Assembly: GCA_019096065.1 (NCBI GenBank)
Contig: JAGUCH010000002.1
Coordinates: forward strand, 13,776,501-13,840,500
Direction: 5' to 3'
DNA length: 64,000 nucleotides
Source of the DNA: Paracyclopina nana
Lineage: Eukaryota; Arthropoda; Copepoda; Cyclopoida; Cyclopettidae
In this document: positions 31,947 to 44,200 of the stretch, piece by piece
How the letters are laid out: each line of letters begins with the position of its first letter
Numbering within the stretch: the stretch's first letter is position 1
The notes under the pieces: model-generated
Told to the model about the DNA's origin: nothing
The model's input: only the letters and a program-made list of their open reading frames with translations
The model's database searches: none
Translations under genes and position numbers: made by a program

Positions 31947-33198
31947 TCAGCCAATGAAGTCAGTTTTGAGCTTTTTGACAGGCTTGATATCTTTGAGGTC
32001 AGGGATCAGATGCTTTTTCTTTTTGTCTTCTTCAAAAGCTATATTATCAGATATGATCAGTGCATCTATTTCCATTATTCTTGAAAAGTCAGAGTTCAGT
32101 TCCATGCACTTTTCAGACAATGCTTGCATTGCCAAAGGCTCTCTTCTGCCAGCCATAATTTTCATCAAGGCATTGACTTGATTAAGGCAAGTTTTGGTGA
32201 GGGCTTTCAATTCTTGTGCATCAGGACAGTTTGATCTGATTCTTTCAATGTTGAGCCTAATTTGTGTGAGGAGTGCATCCATTTCATCAATACTATTTCT
32301 AGCACTCTCTTCAATACTAAGAGGCTCATAATTGCTCAAATCAGTTGTTGCTGGTGCCAAGTCTGCCTTTTGTTGAGCTTTGCTCTCAGACCAGTCAAGA
32401 GGTCTATTGGCAATTTCCAAATACATTTTGGTATCACAAACTGTTTTCAGCAGAGAAAAATCCTTCTGGCCACGATTTTCTTCAATTTGTTGCTGGTAAA
32501 TATCCCTGCACTTGTCATAGACAATGTTTCTTTGCAAATTGGGGCAACCATGGACGACAATCAGATAGTTTTTGCTATGCTTTAGCTTTTCACCGCGCAA
32601 GTGGTTGTACATTTCAGATGCTGTTCCCCAAGTACCATTGCAGCCATTAAGACTGCAAGTATACATTCTCTTGGAGTCTGGATTTCCAGGATTGACATAC
32701 TCAGTAATAAATTCAAGCCCAACAAAGGGAATATCTGGGCCTTGCCTCAAAAGCTCAACCAAAGGAATGCGATCACTAGGAAAAAGCAAATTACAGAATG
32801 ATGGATTAGACAAGCTTACATCTCAATTACCTTTTTCTTTCTTTATGTGAGCCATAAGAATGGCCAGAGCTGGAACCGCATCTACTTGAAGTTGAAGCTG
32901 CCTGCTTGGCTATGGCCTTTTTTTGGTGCCTTTGCCCTCCAACATGAGCAACCATAGTGACAGGGCTGGAAAGGTCACATGGACACACAATGCATGCAAA
33001 CCAATAGCGTTTCCCAGTAGTTTTGTCTTTGCACGCGAAATCCTTGTGAAATCGCTCCTTGCCGTTTCGCAGCTCATCTCGAACGTAGTCGTACAAATCT
33101 TTCCTGAATGAAATCTCCTCGTTTTCAACTCCATATCTGACTTCGATGATGCCACGGCTTGGGACGTAATCAAGTGGAGTCTTGCCGTAATCCCCCAT
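31947..33198 (-). CDS. U1-type/C2H2 zinc-finger protein, uncharacterised
   Basis: Exons 32831-33198 and 31947-32775 encode 398 aa (phase-2 junction). I do not recognise a named orthologue. Two zinc-finger-like patterns are visible. CIVCPCDLSSPVTMVAHVGG followed by QRHQKK, at about residues 68-95, is the U1/matrin type found in splicing and dsRNA-binding proteins. CSLNGC...MYNHLRGEKLKH lies at about 155-180. Between them is a Ser-rich basic linker ending KERKR. The remaining C-terminal half is predicted helical (long Leu/Glu/Lys-rich stretches) with a basic KKKKHLIPDLKDIKPVKK tail, compatible with a nuclear signal. A role in RNA processing is an inference from the finger type only. The gene leads the tandem run to REV3-N and HSD17B12. 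Confidence 0.7.
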
Positions 33199-33836
33199 TT
33201 TGAGCAAAGTCGAAAACCAGATTTTCTGGACCTTGACTTTGCAGCCTTCACTCCTACGAGTGTTTTACTATTTGTTTATGCTTCGATTTTGACGGAAAAC
33301 TTCGAAGTGTTGCATCGAATCTCAAGTTAGAGATAACAAAAAAATGAATGATTCAGCTGAGAAGCAAGGAAAATTTCCCCAAGGCCCAATATTTCACTTA
33401 GGTAAAAATCAGATTCAATCTAAAATGAAACTTTCAAACGTAAATCAAATCTAGACCATGCAAGTGTTTCGGAATTTATGGTGAAATAGTGCCTTATTTT
33501 TCGTGTTACAATGCCTTCAAAAATCAATGCTGCGTTTTAACGAGTAAACTGAACCTCTTGACTTTTTTCTCTGCTGAGCCACAGTCAGCTTTTCTCTAGC
33601 TGAGACTATCTCACTACTCGCAGACAACTCAGCTCTCAATGCAATTTAGCTGAGAGTTTGCCTCAAGGATGTTCCATGCAAATGGAGAACAGTGGTAAGT
33701 GATTTAGAGAATGATTCTCAGTTTAAAACCTTGGACCGCTTTTAAAAGCTTTCTGGACATCTCTGTTTTGTTGGCCACTTTACGAAGCCACAAGCATTCT
33801 GGCTAGATTAAAAGCATATGAGCAGATCGTTTATTT
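33199..33836. other. Intergenic region between PAM and the U1-type zinc-finger gene
   Basis: This 638-bp stretch should hold the PAM 3' end and the promoter of the zinc-finger gene. It contains a small cluster of inverted CAGCT/AGCTG words near 33580-33660, including the arms CTCAGCT and AGCTGAG 13 nt apart. No coding sequence or RNA gene is seen. Confidence 0.35.
33830..33835 (-). terminator. PAM poly(A) signal
   Basis: AATAAA on the minus strand begins 1 nt after the PAM stop codon (33837-33839). Confidence 0.55.
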
Positions 33837-36578
33837 TTACGGGTCCTCTTCATAATCTTCTGTTGTCAGTGGTTGAAACCCATCAAGATCCTTGATTTTC
33901 CTTTTTCCTACGAAAGAAAATGAGCTAATCGAAATGCTTTGATAATTTTTACACCTATCTTACTTCTGTACAATGAGATAAAAACGGCACCTGTGCCCAC
34001 TGCTATAAGCAGTAGCATAACTTGCCAAATCATTCCATCTTTTGAGCCAAGGGTCTCTTGTGACCTTTCCTCATCAGCCATAGTTAAAGGCATCACTGGC
34101 ATCACTTGGCTTCTGCCAGTCCCTGCTACTTGTTTTCTGTCAAACAGCCAAAGCTCGGGTGGGTTCAGGTTTGCCACCATGATAGTCTCTCCATCTTTAG
34201 ACACTGCCACATCATGTGGATTCCCCACTAGATATTGGCTGCCTTTCTCCATGATGGCTTCAGTAGATTCCGTGGTGTTCAAATCATGAATGAATAGCTT
34301 GGATTTGCTTGCTGAATTGGGCCCTCCCAATACAGCCAGCTCTGATCCAAATGAATCAATGCTATAAATCTTGGACATAGTCTCCAAGTTTGGCACCGAG
34401 ACCTTGAACAACCCTGAGTCAGTGTCAAAGCACTTCACAACTCCATTCTCTCTGTCCGCAACACAAATGCTTTGCTTCTCCTCAAACAAAGCCAAAGCAT
34501 GTGGAACATTGAAAGTGTACATATAAGCATTACTGGTCCCTGTTTGGGTCATAGCATCGATGGACATAAGTTTGATAACACTGTGATAGCCGTTGCTTCC
34601 AATTGATCTGATGGCATACTTGATGATTCTTTGGTTGCAATAGCCATCAGAGACAAAAAAGGTTCTACTATCTGACATTACAGCCACTGCAGTGGGTTTG
34701 CAGTAATGTAGATCATCACTGCCTGGCTGGAACTAGAGTCAAAAGAGGATTATTTAATGAAACTTAATTACCGGTTTTTATTACCTTGGTGCCCAGCTCA
34801 ATCAGGGGCTTCTTGTCTACACCTCCATAAGGTCCAAACTTGAAGACTTGATGCATGGCAACGTCAGTGATCCATACGTTGTTTTCAGCATCTATGGTGA
34901 TCATGTGAGGCAAGAAGAATTGGTCTCTTCCCCATGAGCTTATCACATGGCCACTTGAGTTATATGTGATGACAGTATCTTGTGCAATGGGGGAATTTCT
35001 GTCCCCCTTATATTCATTGCCCCTTTAAACATTAGTCAAAGTAAGCATGGATAATGGGATAAGTTTTTACGGATGATTACCATGAGAAAGTCGAAAAATC
35101 CCATCTGTGATTGCCTCTGTTCAGGATGACCACATTTCCATAGACGTCAAAGGTGAGACCGCAAATATCCCCCACATTTTGCGCATCAAATTTGAATTTG
35201 TGGCCAATAAGTGGATTTTCGTGAGACTTCTTCGATAATATAGGAAAATTTTTGCCCTCTTTGCTCTTGCCAGCAGCATCAGCTTTTCCAATAGCCTCGC
35301 TGGCTAATTGGCTCATTTTGGCGTCTTCCTCGCGTGAACAGTCGATAAAGTCTTGATTGTCCACCTCGTTATAATACATCAGGTAGAGGTTACACATCTC
35401 ATCTCCTGCAGTGGAGCCGATGTTTGTCACGTGCTCCTTCTCCATCGAGTTGTACACACACCGAGCGAAAATGGTGTCACCCTCATTGAGAGTGATTGTT
35501 TCTGCCAAGGGATAGAAAGCTTGAGGCTTTTGTGGGTCTCCATTGGCAAAAAAGTTGATTTCGCCACTTGTGTGATCTTTCTTCACCCCAAGCACTCTCT
35601 ACACAATAAATGTAAAAAATAAAATGATCTTAATTGTTTGATAGGTCAGCTCACCCTCCCCAGGGAATGGGCATGGGGCCTGAACGCAAAAATATGCATT
35701 GGAGGAACTCCTTTCACTATGCAGTTAATGTCACAGTCCACACTGGACTGCTTGGGTGGAATGGGCTTGTAGCTCTTCCAGAGCAGGTAGATGCCAGCAT
35801 AGTATTTAGGCCTTGTTGGAGTCACTTTGATTGTGACACTTGTGTGATCTGGCTCATTGAAAGGGTTTGCATAGTGGATTTGCATGACAATGAATTCACT
35901 TGGGTCTACTTTGAAAGCCACATCGTTTGGCAGCTTGGTGGGTTGGGCATTTTTAGCCCAAGCATAGAGAACATGACTTCCACCAGCGCAAATGGCATGA
36001 TGATTGCAATCCCTGTAAAATGAGAGTTGTGTATTTGATGAAATCTTCATGCCTTTACTTCAATACCATATGATGCCAGGTTGCTGCATGGGTTGTGGGC
36101 ATTTTTGCAGAATAATGTGATGAGCTTTGGATGCATTAGCATTAGCAGTGAACTGTGAAATGAACAGTGTGCCTTGGTCTTTCATGGAGAAAGAAGCACA
36201 CCTATAGCTGTCTTTGCCTGATGAAGTAGCACCTGAAAAATAGAATTGAAAAAAGTCGTGGCATTTTCAGCAAAGATGCGTCACTGTTACACATTTCATC
36301 TAAATGTCAAGGCCATCAAGTATCCATAGTCATATTAGTCCATAATAAGACTGCTTTGAGTGATTTGCTATTTTTAAATGCTAGGCAAAAATAAAAGTTT
36401 TGTTTACTAGCCACGTTTTCGTTTCTTGTGACAGCTAAGGAGTTTTACCTGGCATTGACAGCTCTAAATCTTTGCTGTTTTGCTCCAACTGAAAACTTGT
36501 GTGATTGGCAATAACCTCCAAAAGGAGACAGAAGGTTAAAAATGCCCCTCTCTTGCTTAAAAGCGTTTGTGATGTCAT
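33837..36578 (-). CDS. PAM: Bifunctional peptidylglycine alpha-amidating monooxygenase (PAM)
   Basis: Seven exons (36449-36578, 36067-36232, 35655-36012, 35081-35598, 34785-35022, 33955-34732, 33837-33907) encode 752 aa. Residues 1-28 form a signal peptide (FLTFCLLLEVIA core). The PHM domain (about 45-330) keeps all copper ligands: HH at 81-82, the His of VMQIHYANP, HAH in FRPHAHSLGR, and the Met of DEMCNLYLMYY. The PAL domain (about 335-655) follows without a long linker and shows NRGNHRWD, LPHMITIDAENNVWITDV, HQVFKF, VSDGYCNQRI, ADRENG and GNPHDVAVS. One transmembrane helix (about 705-726) and a 24-residue cytosolic tail end the protein. It hydroxylates and then cleaves glycine-extended neuropeptides in secretory granules. 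Having both enzymes in one membrane protein is the vertebrate-like arrangement; Drosophila splits them. Confidence 0.95.
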
Positions 36579-36952
36579 CTCGCAGCGTTGCACTATTAAT
36601 TAAGGTATAAGCACTTTCTTTTTTATATGCCACTCATGGTGTTGCCATCAAGCTAGCCAGCCAATAAATGATTATGCTACGAAGCGCCATGCAGCGCAAC
36701 AGAGCTACCAGAGCAACCTGTTGATTTTTTGTGAAATCTTAAAAAAATAAAATTTGATAATAATACGCTGATGCTCTTCGAGTGTTACGTAATTTTGCTT
36801 TAAAAAAATTAGAGTGAAAGAAAAATTTAGGAATTGGGCTGGTTGCGTCATTTTGAGGAAATATGGCCTTTGTAGCAATAGAGGAACTGATTGAGCCTTT
36901 ATTATAAAAAAATAACAACATAACAAAGATTACAAAAAATATGTGATTAAAG
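36579..36952 (-). other. UGT-PAM intergenic region
   Basis: This 374-bp AT-rich stretch separates two head-to-tail genes. It contains TATA-like words close to the PAM start (tatataaa-like at about 36634) that could be a core promoter. No other feature is seen. Confidence 0.3.
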
Positions 36953-38780
36953 TCAGTCTTTTTTAGACTTTGCCTTTTTCTTGCTAGACAAACTTGCTTT
37001 GAGCAATATCCATGTGAGGTACAAAAATAGTGCTAGCAGAGCAATAAAGTCAAGTGAAAAATACTGAATGAAGTTCAGGTGTCGTGAGGATAATTTTAGG
37101 TGCTCAGCACCTCTGGTCAATGCCAAATATTCCAACCACCAAATCACATTTTCCATAGGCTTCTGCTTCATGCCAATTTTCATAAGTTCAGACAGCTTTT
37201 GCACATTGTCTGCATAACTAAAGAAAACCCATTTTTTAGTTATTCTTATCAGCGTAATGACTTATTACGATATTCATACCTTGAATCATTTAGGACAACT
37301 TGAATAGCTTCACGAATTTCGTTAGATGAGGCCCACTTTGAAATACCCACTCCAATACCTTTCTGCTCCACTCTTGCCAATACATCACCCTAAAAGGCTG
37401 AATTGTAGCATTTCTAATCAAGTCTAAGTCAGACCCAGTCTTACTTGATCTATGAAAACAGGCATGCCAACCATTGGAACGGCATGGTAAATGGCTTCCA
37501 TCACACCATGCATTCCACAATGAGTTATAAATAGCTTAACGTTTGGATGCGCCAAGATGTCTTGTTGAGGTAGGAAGGACTTGAGCAAAACATTTTTGGG
37601 CACTTCAATTGGAGAGCTGGGTGGAAGAGGATCTAGTTTCATGACAACCTTTTGAGGTAGTTGAGCAAAAGCCTCAAAAATTGCCCGAATTCTGGAATCT
37701 GGAACAGCTTTAGGCTGGAAAATGAAGCCCATAGTAAAAAGTATCACACCATGTTCTGACCCACTGTCCAAGAAAGCCTGCAAGTCCTACATTAGAAAAT
37801 GCATTTAGAGAGCAGTTGACTTTTTTAACTCAAAAAAATCTCACTTGCGGTAGCTTGTTAGGCTGCTGGGATATTTGCATGCCTCCCACATTAATGAAGG
37901 TTGTAGGCTGTAACCTTGGATAATCCAAGACAAAATTAGTGTTGATCATGGCTCCATTTAAATCAGCCAACAAATATGGTGATCCTGGGCAGTCTGGGTA
38001 ATATTGGTGAATGACAGAGTCAGTGATAAGTGTATGCATGATCATAAAGGGCCTAGCAAACAGGAATTTCACAGCTGTATTCCACATTCTCTGTGGAAAA
38101 CTCATAGTGTCAGTGACTTGAGACATAAAGGCTGGAATGTGAGATGGAGGCGTTGCCATTGTGGTGAATTCTGCCTCTCCACTGGAAAATGAAAAGGCCC
38201 AGTAAGCCATGTTTGGGGTCTTGAGTACATGGCTGGCCATGGCAAGGCCACACTCATTGTAGATCAAGTCTACGATTGTCAGATCGAACTTTTCAGCTAG
38301 TAGCTCTTCTCTCAAAGTTTTGTTGCTCAAGAGCTCATGGCAGTAAGCTTGAACAATAGACCACGGATTCTTAGGCAGCTTGAAAACGGTGCTCAAAGCG
38401 AGGCCTTCCTGCCACAAAAGCTCAACTGGCATTTCAAACTGGCCTTCTTCATCTTGAGATACAAATGGAATGTTGCCTTCAGTATTGTTAAAAGACAGTA
38501 AAATTTCTCGATGATTAGGCCCTATATTTTTCAACTTGAACTTGTGATTGTCTTGGAACCTCAATGTGACCACCTATCATTGCCTCAAAAACTTAGTATG
38601 CAAAATGACTTGTGAGTAACATACCTTGTGACCTTTGTTGACAAGAGCTTCAGCTACATGATGCAAAGTCAAAACATGGCTACCGGAGTAGAACGGATGC
38701 ATGATGAGGTATTTATCGCACCTGCATGGCATAACATTCAAGACAGTCAGAAGAATTCCAAGAAATTTGATTGCTGTCAT
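36953..38780 (-). CDS. UDP-glycosyltransferase (UGT family)
   Basis: Five exons (38625-38780, 37845-38573, 37445-37786, 37280-37389, 36953-37217) encode 533 aa. The signal peptide (about 1-20) is followed by a luminal N-terminal acceptor domain. The UGT signature is present as FITHCGMHGVMEAIYHAVPM followed by VGMPVFIDQ at about 374-402. The usual HGG is HCG here. The catalytic His of the N-terminal loop is probably the one in YSGSHVLTLHH. A transmembrane helix lies near the C-terminus (FIALLALFLYLTWILL), and the tail KKAKSKKD has lysines at -3 and -5, consistent with ER retrieval. It conjugates small lipophilic compounds with a UDP-sugar on the luminal face of the ER. Sugar and substrate cannot be deduced. 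It is divergent to BORA, with 210 bp between starts. Confidence 0.92.
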
Positions 38781-38990
38781 GTTTTGGCGTTGCCACAGGT
38801 GAGCCGTGAAGTTACACTGCTCCTGCGGTCCGAAAAAGAAAATTAGAAAAAGTAAACACGCAACCTCCGATTTCGCGACATTTCGCCCGCTTGTTATTGT
38901 TGCCGGACCAACCGTCAAAAACGGACGGCGAGCGGCGGAGGTCACCTCGGACTTGTCATTCTGTCTCTCAACCAGCTTTGCGACTATAGA

Positions 38991-40610
38991 ATGGAGGATG
39001 AGGTCATGGCCTCCACCTCTCAGATGCACTCCTCCAAGAGTGAGTCGAATTTGTTGCTGAGCACTGCAGGCTCCTCACTAAAAGCCGACATTGACGAAGA
39101 GATGGTCACTTCAACTCCAGCTCAACTTCCTCCGAATGACCACAATTTCCAAACTCCGCGAAGGTCAGGAATCGGTGGTCTGTCATTATTTGGCAAATCA
39201 AGCTCAGACAAGTCTAGGCGGCTGGTGAGGACAAGTAGCGAAATATCTAGTGGTACTCCGGGTTCGGCTCCAAGATTTAACCCGTTTGACTCTCAAATAT
39301 CTGTGGATCGTTTACATTTGCCAACCTGTAGTCCATCAGTGTTTTCTATAGTGGTCAGTCCTAGCCAAGAAGAGGTAAAAAGAACTCATTTTTGTAGGTA
39401 TCCATGGCAGGGAGCTGAGCACCACTGCTTGTCTTGGATAATTTGAGCGTGCTCAAAATTTAGACTGCTTATTTTTACATCTAACAAATCAAATGTCTCA
39501 TCTGCTCTTGTGCGAGAGATGAAACGTTCAACTCGCTCGAGTCCTGCAGCCCTTTTATATTTGGAGATGATCCCACTTGTCTATTGCTTTGTTGGGCAAC
39601 CTCTAAATGAGTTGAGGCAAGCTCTTTCAAAGTTGTTTGAATCTCTCATAAGATGTTATCCATCCCATTTCATAAAAACAAACGGGCTAAGAATACCAAA
39701 AATGCTTCGTTTAGCTTAAACAAGTTTCCTGTTTTAGTCCAATTCTGGGAAGTTTTGGTCTCTTGACCAACAAGCTCGACTGTTCCCCGCCCAAATCTCT
39801 GATGATTCTCCGTGGAAGCAAGAGTTGGCTGTGTCACGATCCAGAATAGCAGATTCAGATGACAAGACCCAAGAAGCGATTGACCTATACTTTAGCAAAT
39901 ATCATACTGTAACCAGCCCTGAGGACGTGCTCCCAGTCAACATCATAAATCGATCCGTTTTAATGGAGTCAGTAGGGAACTCGCCAAATTTGACAGAAGC
40001 TCAAGCTTCTAAAAATAGCAGCTTGGACCAGGATGACAATGTTTCTGTTCAATTTGACAAAGGACAAGTATGCCAATCAGCACAGACTTACTTGAGCTTT
40101 CCCCCGATATTGCCTCCTGATGTGGAGAACATATTGAAGCAGTACGGCCTTGCAGAGCAGCTCCCTGACAAAGGCTGCAGAGTCCTTGAGCCTTCAGGAA
40201 CCTCATGGGGAAATCGTCTGACCAAAGTTGAAGAGTGCGCTTCCAATTCAACTTTGCGCAGAAAATTGTTTGCGGCTATGATCGCAGATGACGAAGAAAC
40301 TCAAGACTCGGATGATGATGCAGGCAGTGACTCCATGAAGGCTTTATCGACGAACGGGCACAATAACAAGGAAAATTGTGAATCAACTGCAATGGTTATC
40401 TCACCTGGAAAAATCATCATGACTCCCACGGCAAAAATGACTCCGTCTCCAAATAAGAGTGTAAGCTCTCCTAATTTGATGAAAAAAAACTTTTTGTTTA
40501 ATACTGTCCTCTCTTTGCAGTTGTCATGGTCTCTAAGTCCTGTGTCTAGAAAAAAGCGCCCAAACACTAGAAACACACCGGTGGGCTCTTCCACTCCAAC
40601 AAGGCATTAA
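38991..40610 (+). CDS. BORA: Protein aurora borealis (BORA)
   Basis: Exons 38991-39374, 39738-40460 and 40521-40610 encode 398 aa. Bora binds and activates Aurora A and lets it phosphorylate Plk1 at mitotic entry. The diagnostic N-terminal block is FNPFDSQISVDRLHLPTCSP then SVFS (about residues 96-118), joined across intron 1 to SGKFWSLDQQARLFPAQI, equivalent to GKFRWSIDQLAVINP in human Bora. QTYLSFPPILPPDVENIL and STLRRKLF also match. Many SP/TP sites suit a Cdk/Plk1 substrate. Intron 1 (363 bp) is unusually long for this window and contains an unassigned open frame (39510-39719). Intron 2 (60 bp) is in frame and stop-free, so its retention would add 20 residues. AATAAA lies at 40660. Confidence 0.85.
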
Positions 40611-40659
40611 CCATGCATGGTTTTTAGAAACATTAAAATTTTTAGTAGCTAATCAATTC

Positions 40660-40665
40660 AATAAA
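40660..40665 (+). terminator. BORA poly(A) signal
   Basis: AATAAA lies 50 nt after the BORA stop codon. Confidence 0.6.
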
Positions 40666-41243
40666 GCTTCAGAGATGCGTTATACCATTGAATTACATCG
40701 TGCTCAACTTAGGCAAAGTTTCTTGAACATTAGCTAGTACCGTTAAAAGCAATTGTTTTTCCCGCTCCTCATTTGAAGATTTGCGCGATGGATAAGAGCA
40801 TACCTTTTGAAGGCACTTTATAATTTTTAAACCTTAGTAGTACAACGCAAATATTGATTATCGGCTGCATTTCTAAGCGCAATTAAAAAAAGAAAGAATT
40901 GCATAAATTTTACAAGTGAGGAGCATCGTGTTTAAAAGACTAAATAGGAAATTGGTAAATCAATCACGCTCGTCTTTGTTTCGATCCCGCTGCATGACCT
41001 TTGATAAACAAAGTAAGGCTATTTTCGGAATCTATTTTGTCGGCAATCATTTATGCGCTCATTTGTTCGCGAAATTGCCACAGTCAACAAACATAATGTT
41101 TCCCCAGGCACGAATAGCAGAAAATTACAAACTGTTATTTCCGAAAAGCAAAATAATTTCCGCACAAAAAGTGGTCAAACTAGTTAGCACGTATTTGTTT
41201 GCCTCTTCAGCTGCGAGGCTGATTTGCTGCAACTGTTACAAAC
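40666..41243 (+). other. BORA-OPLAH intergenic region
   Basis: About 580 bp after the BORA poly(A) signal and before the OPLAH ATG. It is AT-rich with no strong acceptor next to the OPLAH start, so OPLAH probably has its own promoter here. A 128-codon open frame (40916-41302) runs into the OPLAH coding region in another frame and looks spurious. Confidence 0.35.
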
Positions 41244-44200
41244 ATGGATCGGGAATCTGGGAAGTTTCAATTTGCCATCGACCGTGGTGGTACGTTCACT
41301 GACATTTTTGCGAAATGTCCCAATGGTAATGTTCGGGTCATGAAATTGCTGTCTGTTGATCCCAAAAACTACCCCGATGCACCTGTGAGTATGATCTTCA
41401 TTTTGAGTACTTGACTTCCGATAGGAAGCTGTTGCATCTTTTTTAAATTGAGCAGTTGCGAATAATTAGCTTTCTTTTGTAGACTGAAGGAATTCGCAGG
41501 ATATTGGAGGCTGAATCGGGCAGAAAATTTCCAGCTGGGGAAAAAATCGATGCAAGTGACATTGAATGGATCCGAATGGGAACCACTGTGGCCACCAATG
41601 CTTTGCTCGAACGAAAAGGAGAAAGAATTGCACTCTTGGTCACTAAAGGCTTCAGAGACGTTTTGTATATTGGCAATCAAGCAAGGCCGAAGCTTTTTGA
41701 CCTTGCTATTGTCAAGCCTGACATGCTTTATGAGGAAGTTGTAGAGGTCAAGGGTCGTCTTATACCTAAAAGGAATGATTGTTGCCTTGAAAATACTTGG
41801 CCTATCCTCAAAGCCACTACTGGGGAGGACATGTACGAAGCAGAACCTTTGAATATGGATGAGTTGAAAGTCAGTTTAAAAGAGCTACAAGAGAGAGGCA
41901 TTCAAAGCATTGCAGTTGCTCTCATGCACTCTTACATGAACCCAGTGCATGAGCTGAGAATTGAAGCTTTGGCCAACGAGATTGGATTTGCTCACGTGTC
42001 TCTCTCATCTTCGGTGATGCCAATGGTGAGGATCGTCCCCCGAGGCCATACTGCTGCTGTTGACGCCTATTTGACTCCTGCCATTCAGCGTTACTTGTCA
42101 GGATTCGCGTCCGGATTTTCCAACTGCCTGAACGATGTGAATGTGACATTTATGCAGTCGGATGGAGGCCTCACTCCCAAAGACCTGTTCAATGGGTCAA
42201 GAGCCATCTTGTCTGGGCCAGCTGGAGGTGTTGTGGGCTATGCCAAGACAACGCGCAAGGAAAACCCGAAACCAATAATAGGATTTGATATGGGTGGTAC
42301 TTCTACTGACGTCAGTCGCTTTGATGATGCATTTGAGCATGTGTTCGAGACAACAACGGCTGGTGTGACCATTCAAGCTCCACAGTTGGACATCAGTACG
42401 GTTGCCGCCGGAGGTGGATCAGTGCTAACTTTCAAGTCTGGGCTATTTTCTGCTGGTCCAGAGTCAGCTGGTGCTCATCCTGGACCGGCATGCTATAGAA
42501 AAAACGGCCCCTTGACGATCACAGATGCCAATTTGGTCTTGGGAAGATTGCTGCCGTCTTACTTCCCCAGGATTTTCGGACCCAAAGAGGACGAAAGCTT
42601 AGATGAAAAAGCGTCTAGAGCTGCTTTCGAAGCTCTCGACAATCCTGACAAACTTAGTGTTGAAGAATTGGCTATGGGCTTTATTAAGGTTGCAAATGAA
42701 ACGATGTGTCGACCCATTAGAAATTTGACTCAGGGCAAAGGCTTCGATACACGAGATCACGTGTTAGCTTGTTTCGGAGGAGCAGGAGGCCAGCATGCAT
42801 GTGCCATAGCTAGATCACTTGGCATGTCCACAGTGATTATTCACAAGTATGCTGGCATTCTGAGTGCATTTGGTATGGCTTTGGCTGATGTCATCCATGA
42901 AGAACAAGCTCCCAGTGCTCTTGAATACTCAGAAAGCAATGTGACGCAGCTTGAAGCTGAGCTCAACCTCTTGGCTGAAAAGTGTGTGAATGCCCTTGAA
43001 AGTCAAGGATTCCCAAAGGAGAGAATTCACACTGAAAGATTTCTGCATATGAGATATCAAGGCACAGATTGTGCCCTGATGTGTACTGATGCTGGCGAAG
43101 GCTACTTGTCAGCCTTTTTGAGCCGCTACAAGACCGAGTTTGGATTCACTTTGAAAAACAGATCGATCCTGGTGGATGACATTCGTGTCAGAGGCATTGG
43201 AGCCACAGATTTCTCGCATGATGAAGACCTGTCACTGGCCCCTGATGCTAAGCCAGCCCACGCAGAAGAGGTCAATGTATTTTTCGATACCTGCTTCCTT
43301 CCTACTAAAGTGTACAGAATGGAGGATTTGTGCTTTGGGCACGCAATCGATGGACCAGCCATAGTAATGGACAAACTGAGCACGATCCTGGTTGAGCCTG
43401 GCTGCCAATGTTTTGTCACCCGACAGGGCAATTTAAGAATTGAGGTTGGGCTGGAAAAAGCTGAAAAGATTGGAACCAGTCTGGATCCTGTGCAATTATC
43501 GGTTTTCTCTCACCGCTTTATGTCAATAGCTGGTACACACAACAAGATAAATGATTTCGCTGGATTTCGCCCCTAATTGAAAACCCCTTTGACTTTTTTC
43601 AGAGCAAATGGGTCGAATTCTTCAAAGGACTTCGATTTCAACCAACATCAAAGAGAGGCTGGATTTTTCATGTGCTTTGTTCGGTCCTGACGGAGGACTG
43701 GTGTCAAATGCACCCCACATTCCGGTTCATCTTGGCGCCATGCAGAGCACTGTTAGGTATCAGATGACCACATTGGGGGAAGACCTCAACAAAGGGGACG
43801 TCCTCTTGGCAAATCACCCACAAGCTGGTAAGAGCTGTCTTTTCCTACAAATTGGGCCAAATTTAGCAACTGCTCCAATTTCAGGTGGTTCTCATTTGCC
43901 GGATCTGACTGTTATCACACCAGTGTTCTACGAAGGCATAAAGAAGCCAGTCTTTTTTGTGGCCAACCGAGGACACCATGCTGACATAGGAGGCATCTCT
44001 CCTGGATCAATGCCACCCCACTCCAAATATTTGTGGGAAGAAGGAGCTCGCTTCAAGTCCTTTAAGATCGTCAAAGAGGGCATTTTTCAAGAGGAAGCCT
44101 TGATTCAAGAACTTCAAGCCCCTGGCCAATATCCTGGTTGCTCGGGCACCCGGTTGCTCCAAGACAACTTGTCCGATCTGAAGGCTCAAATTGCCGCCAA

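Noticed and set aside
40916-41302. 128-codon plus-strand open frame before OPLAH
   Set aside because: It overlaps OPLAH exon 1 in another frame and has no recognisable content.
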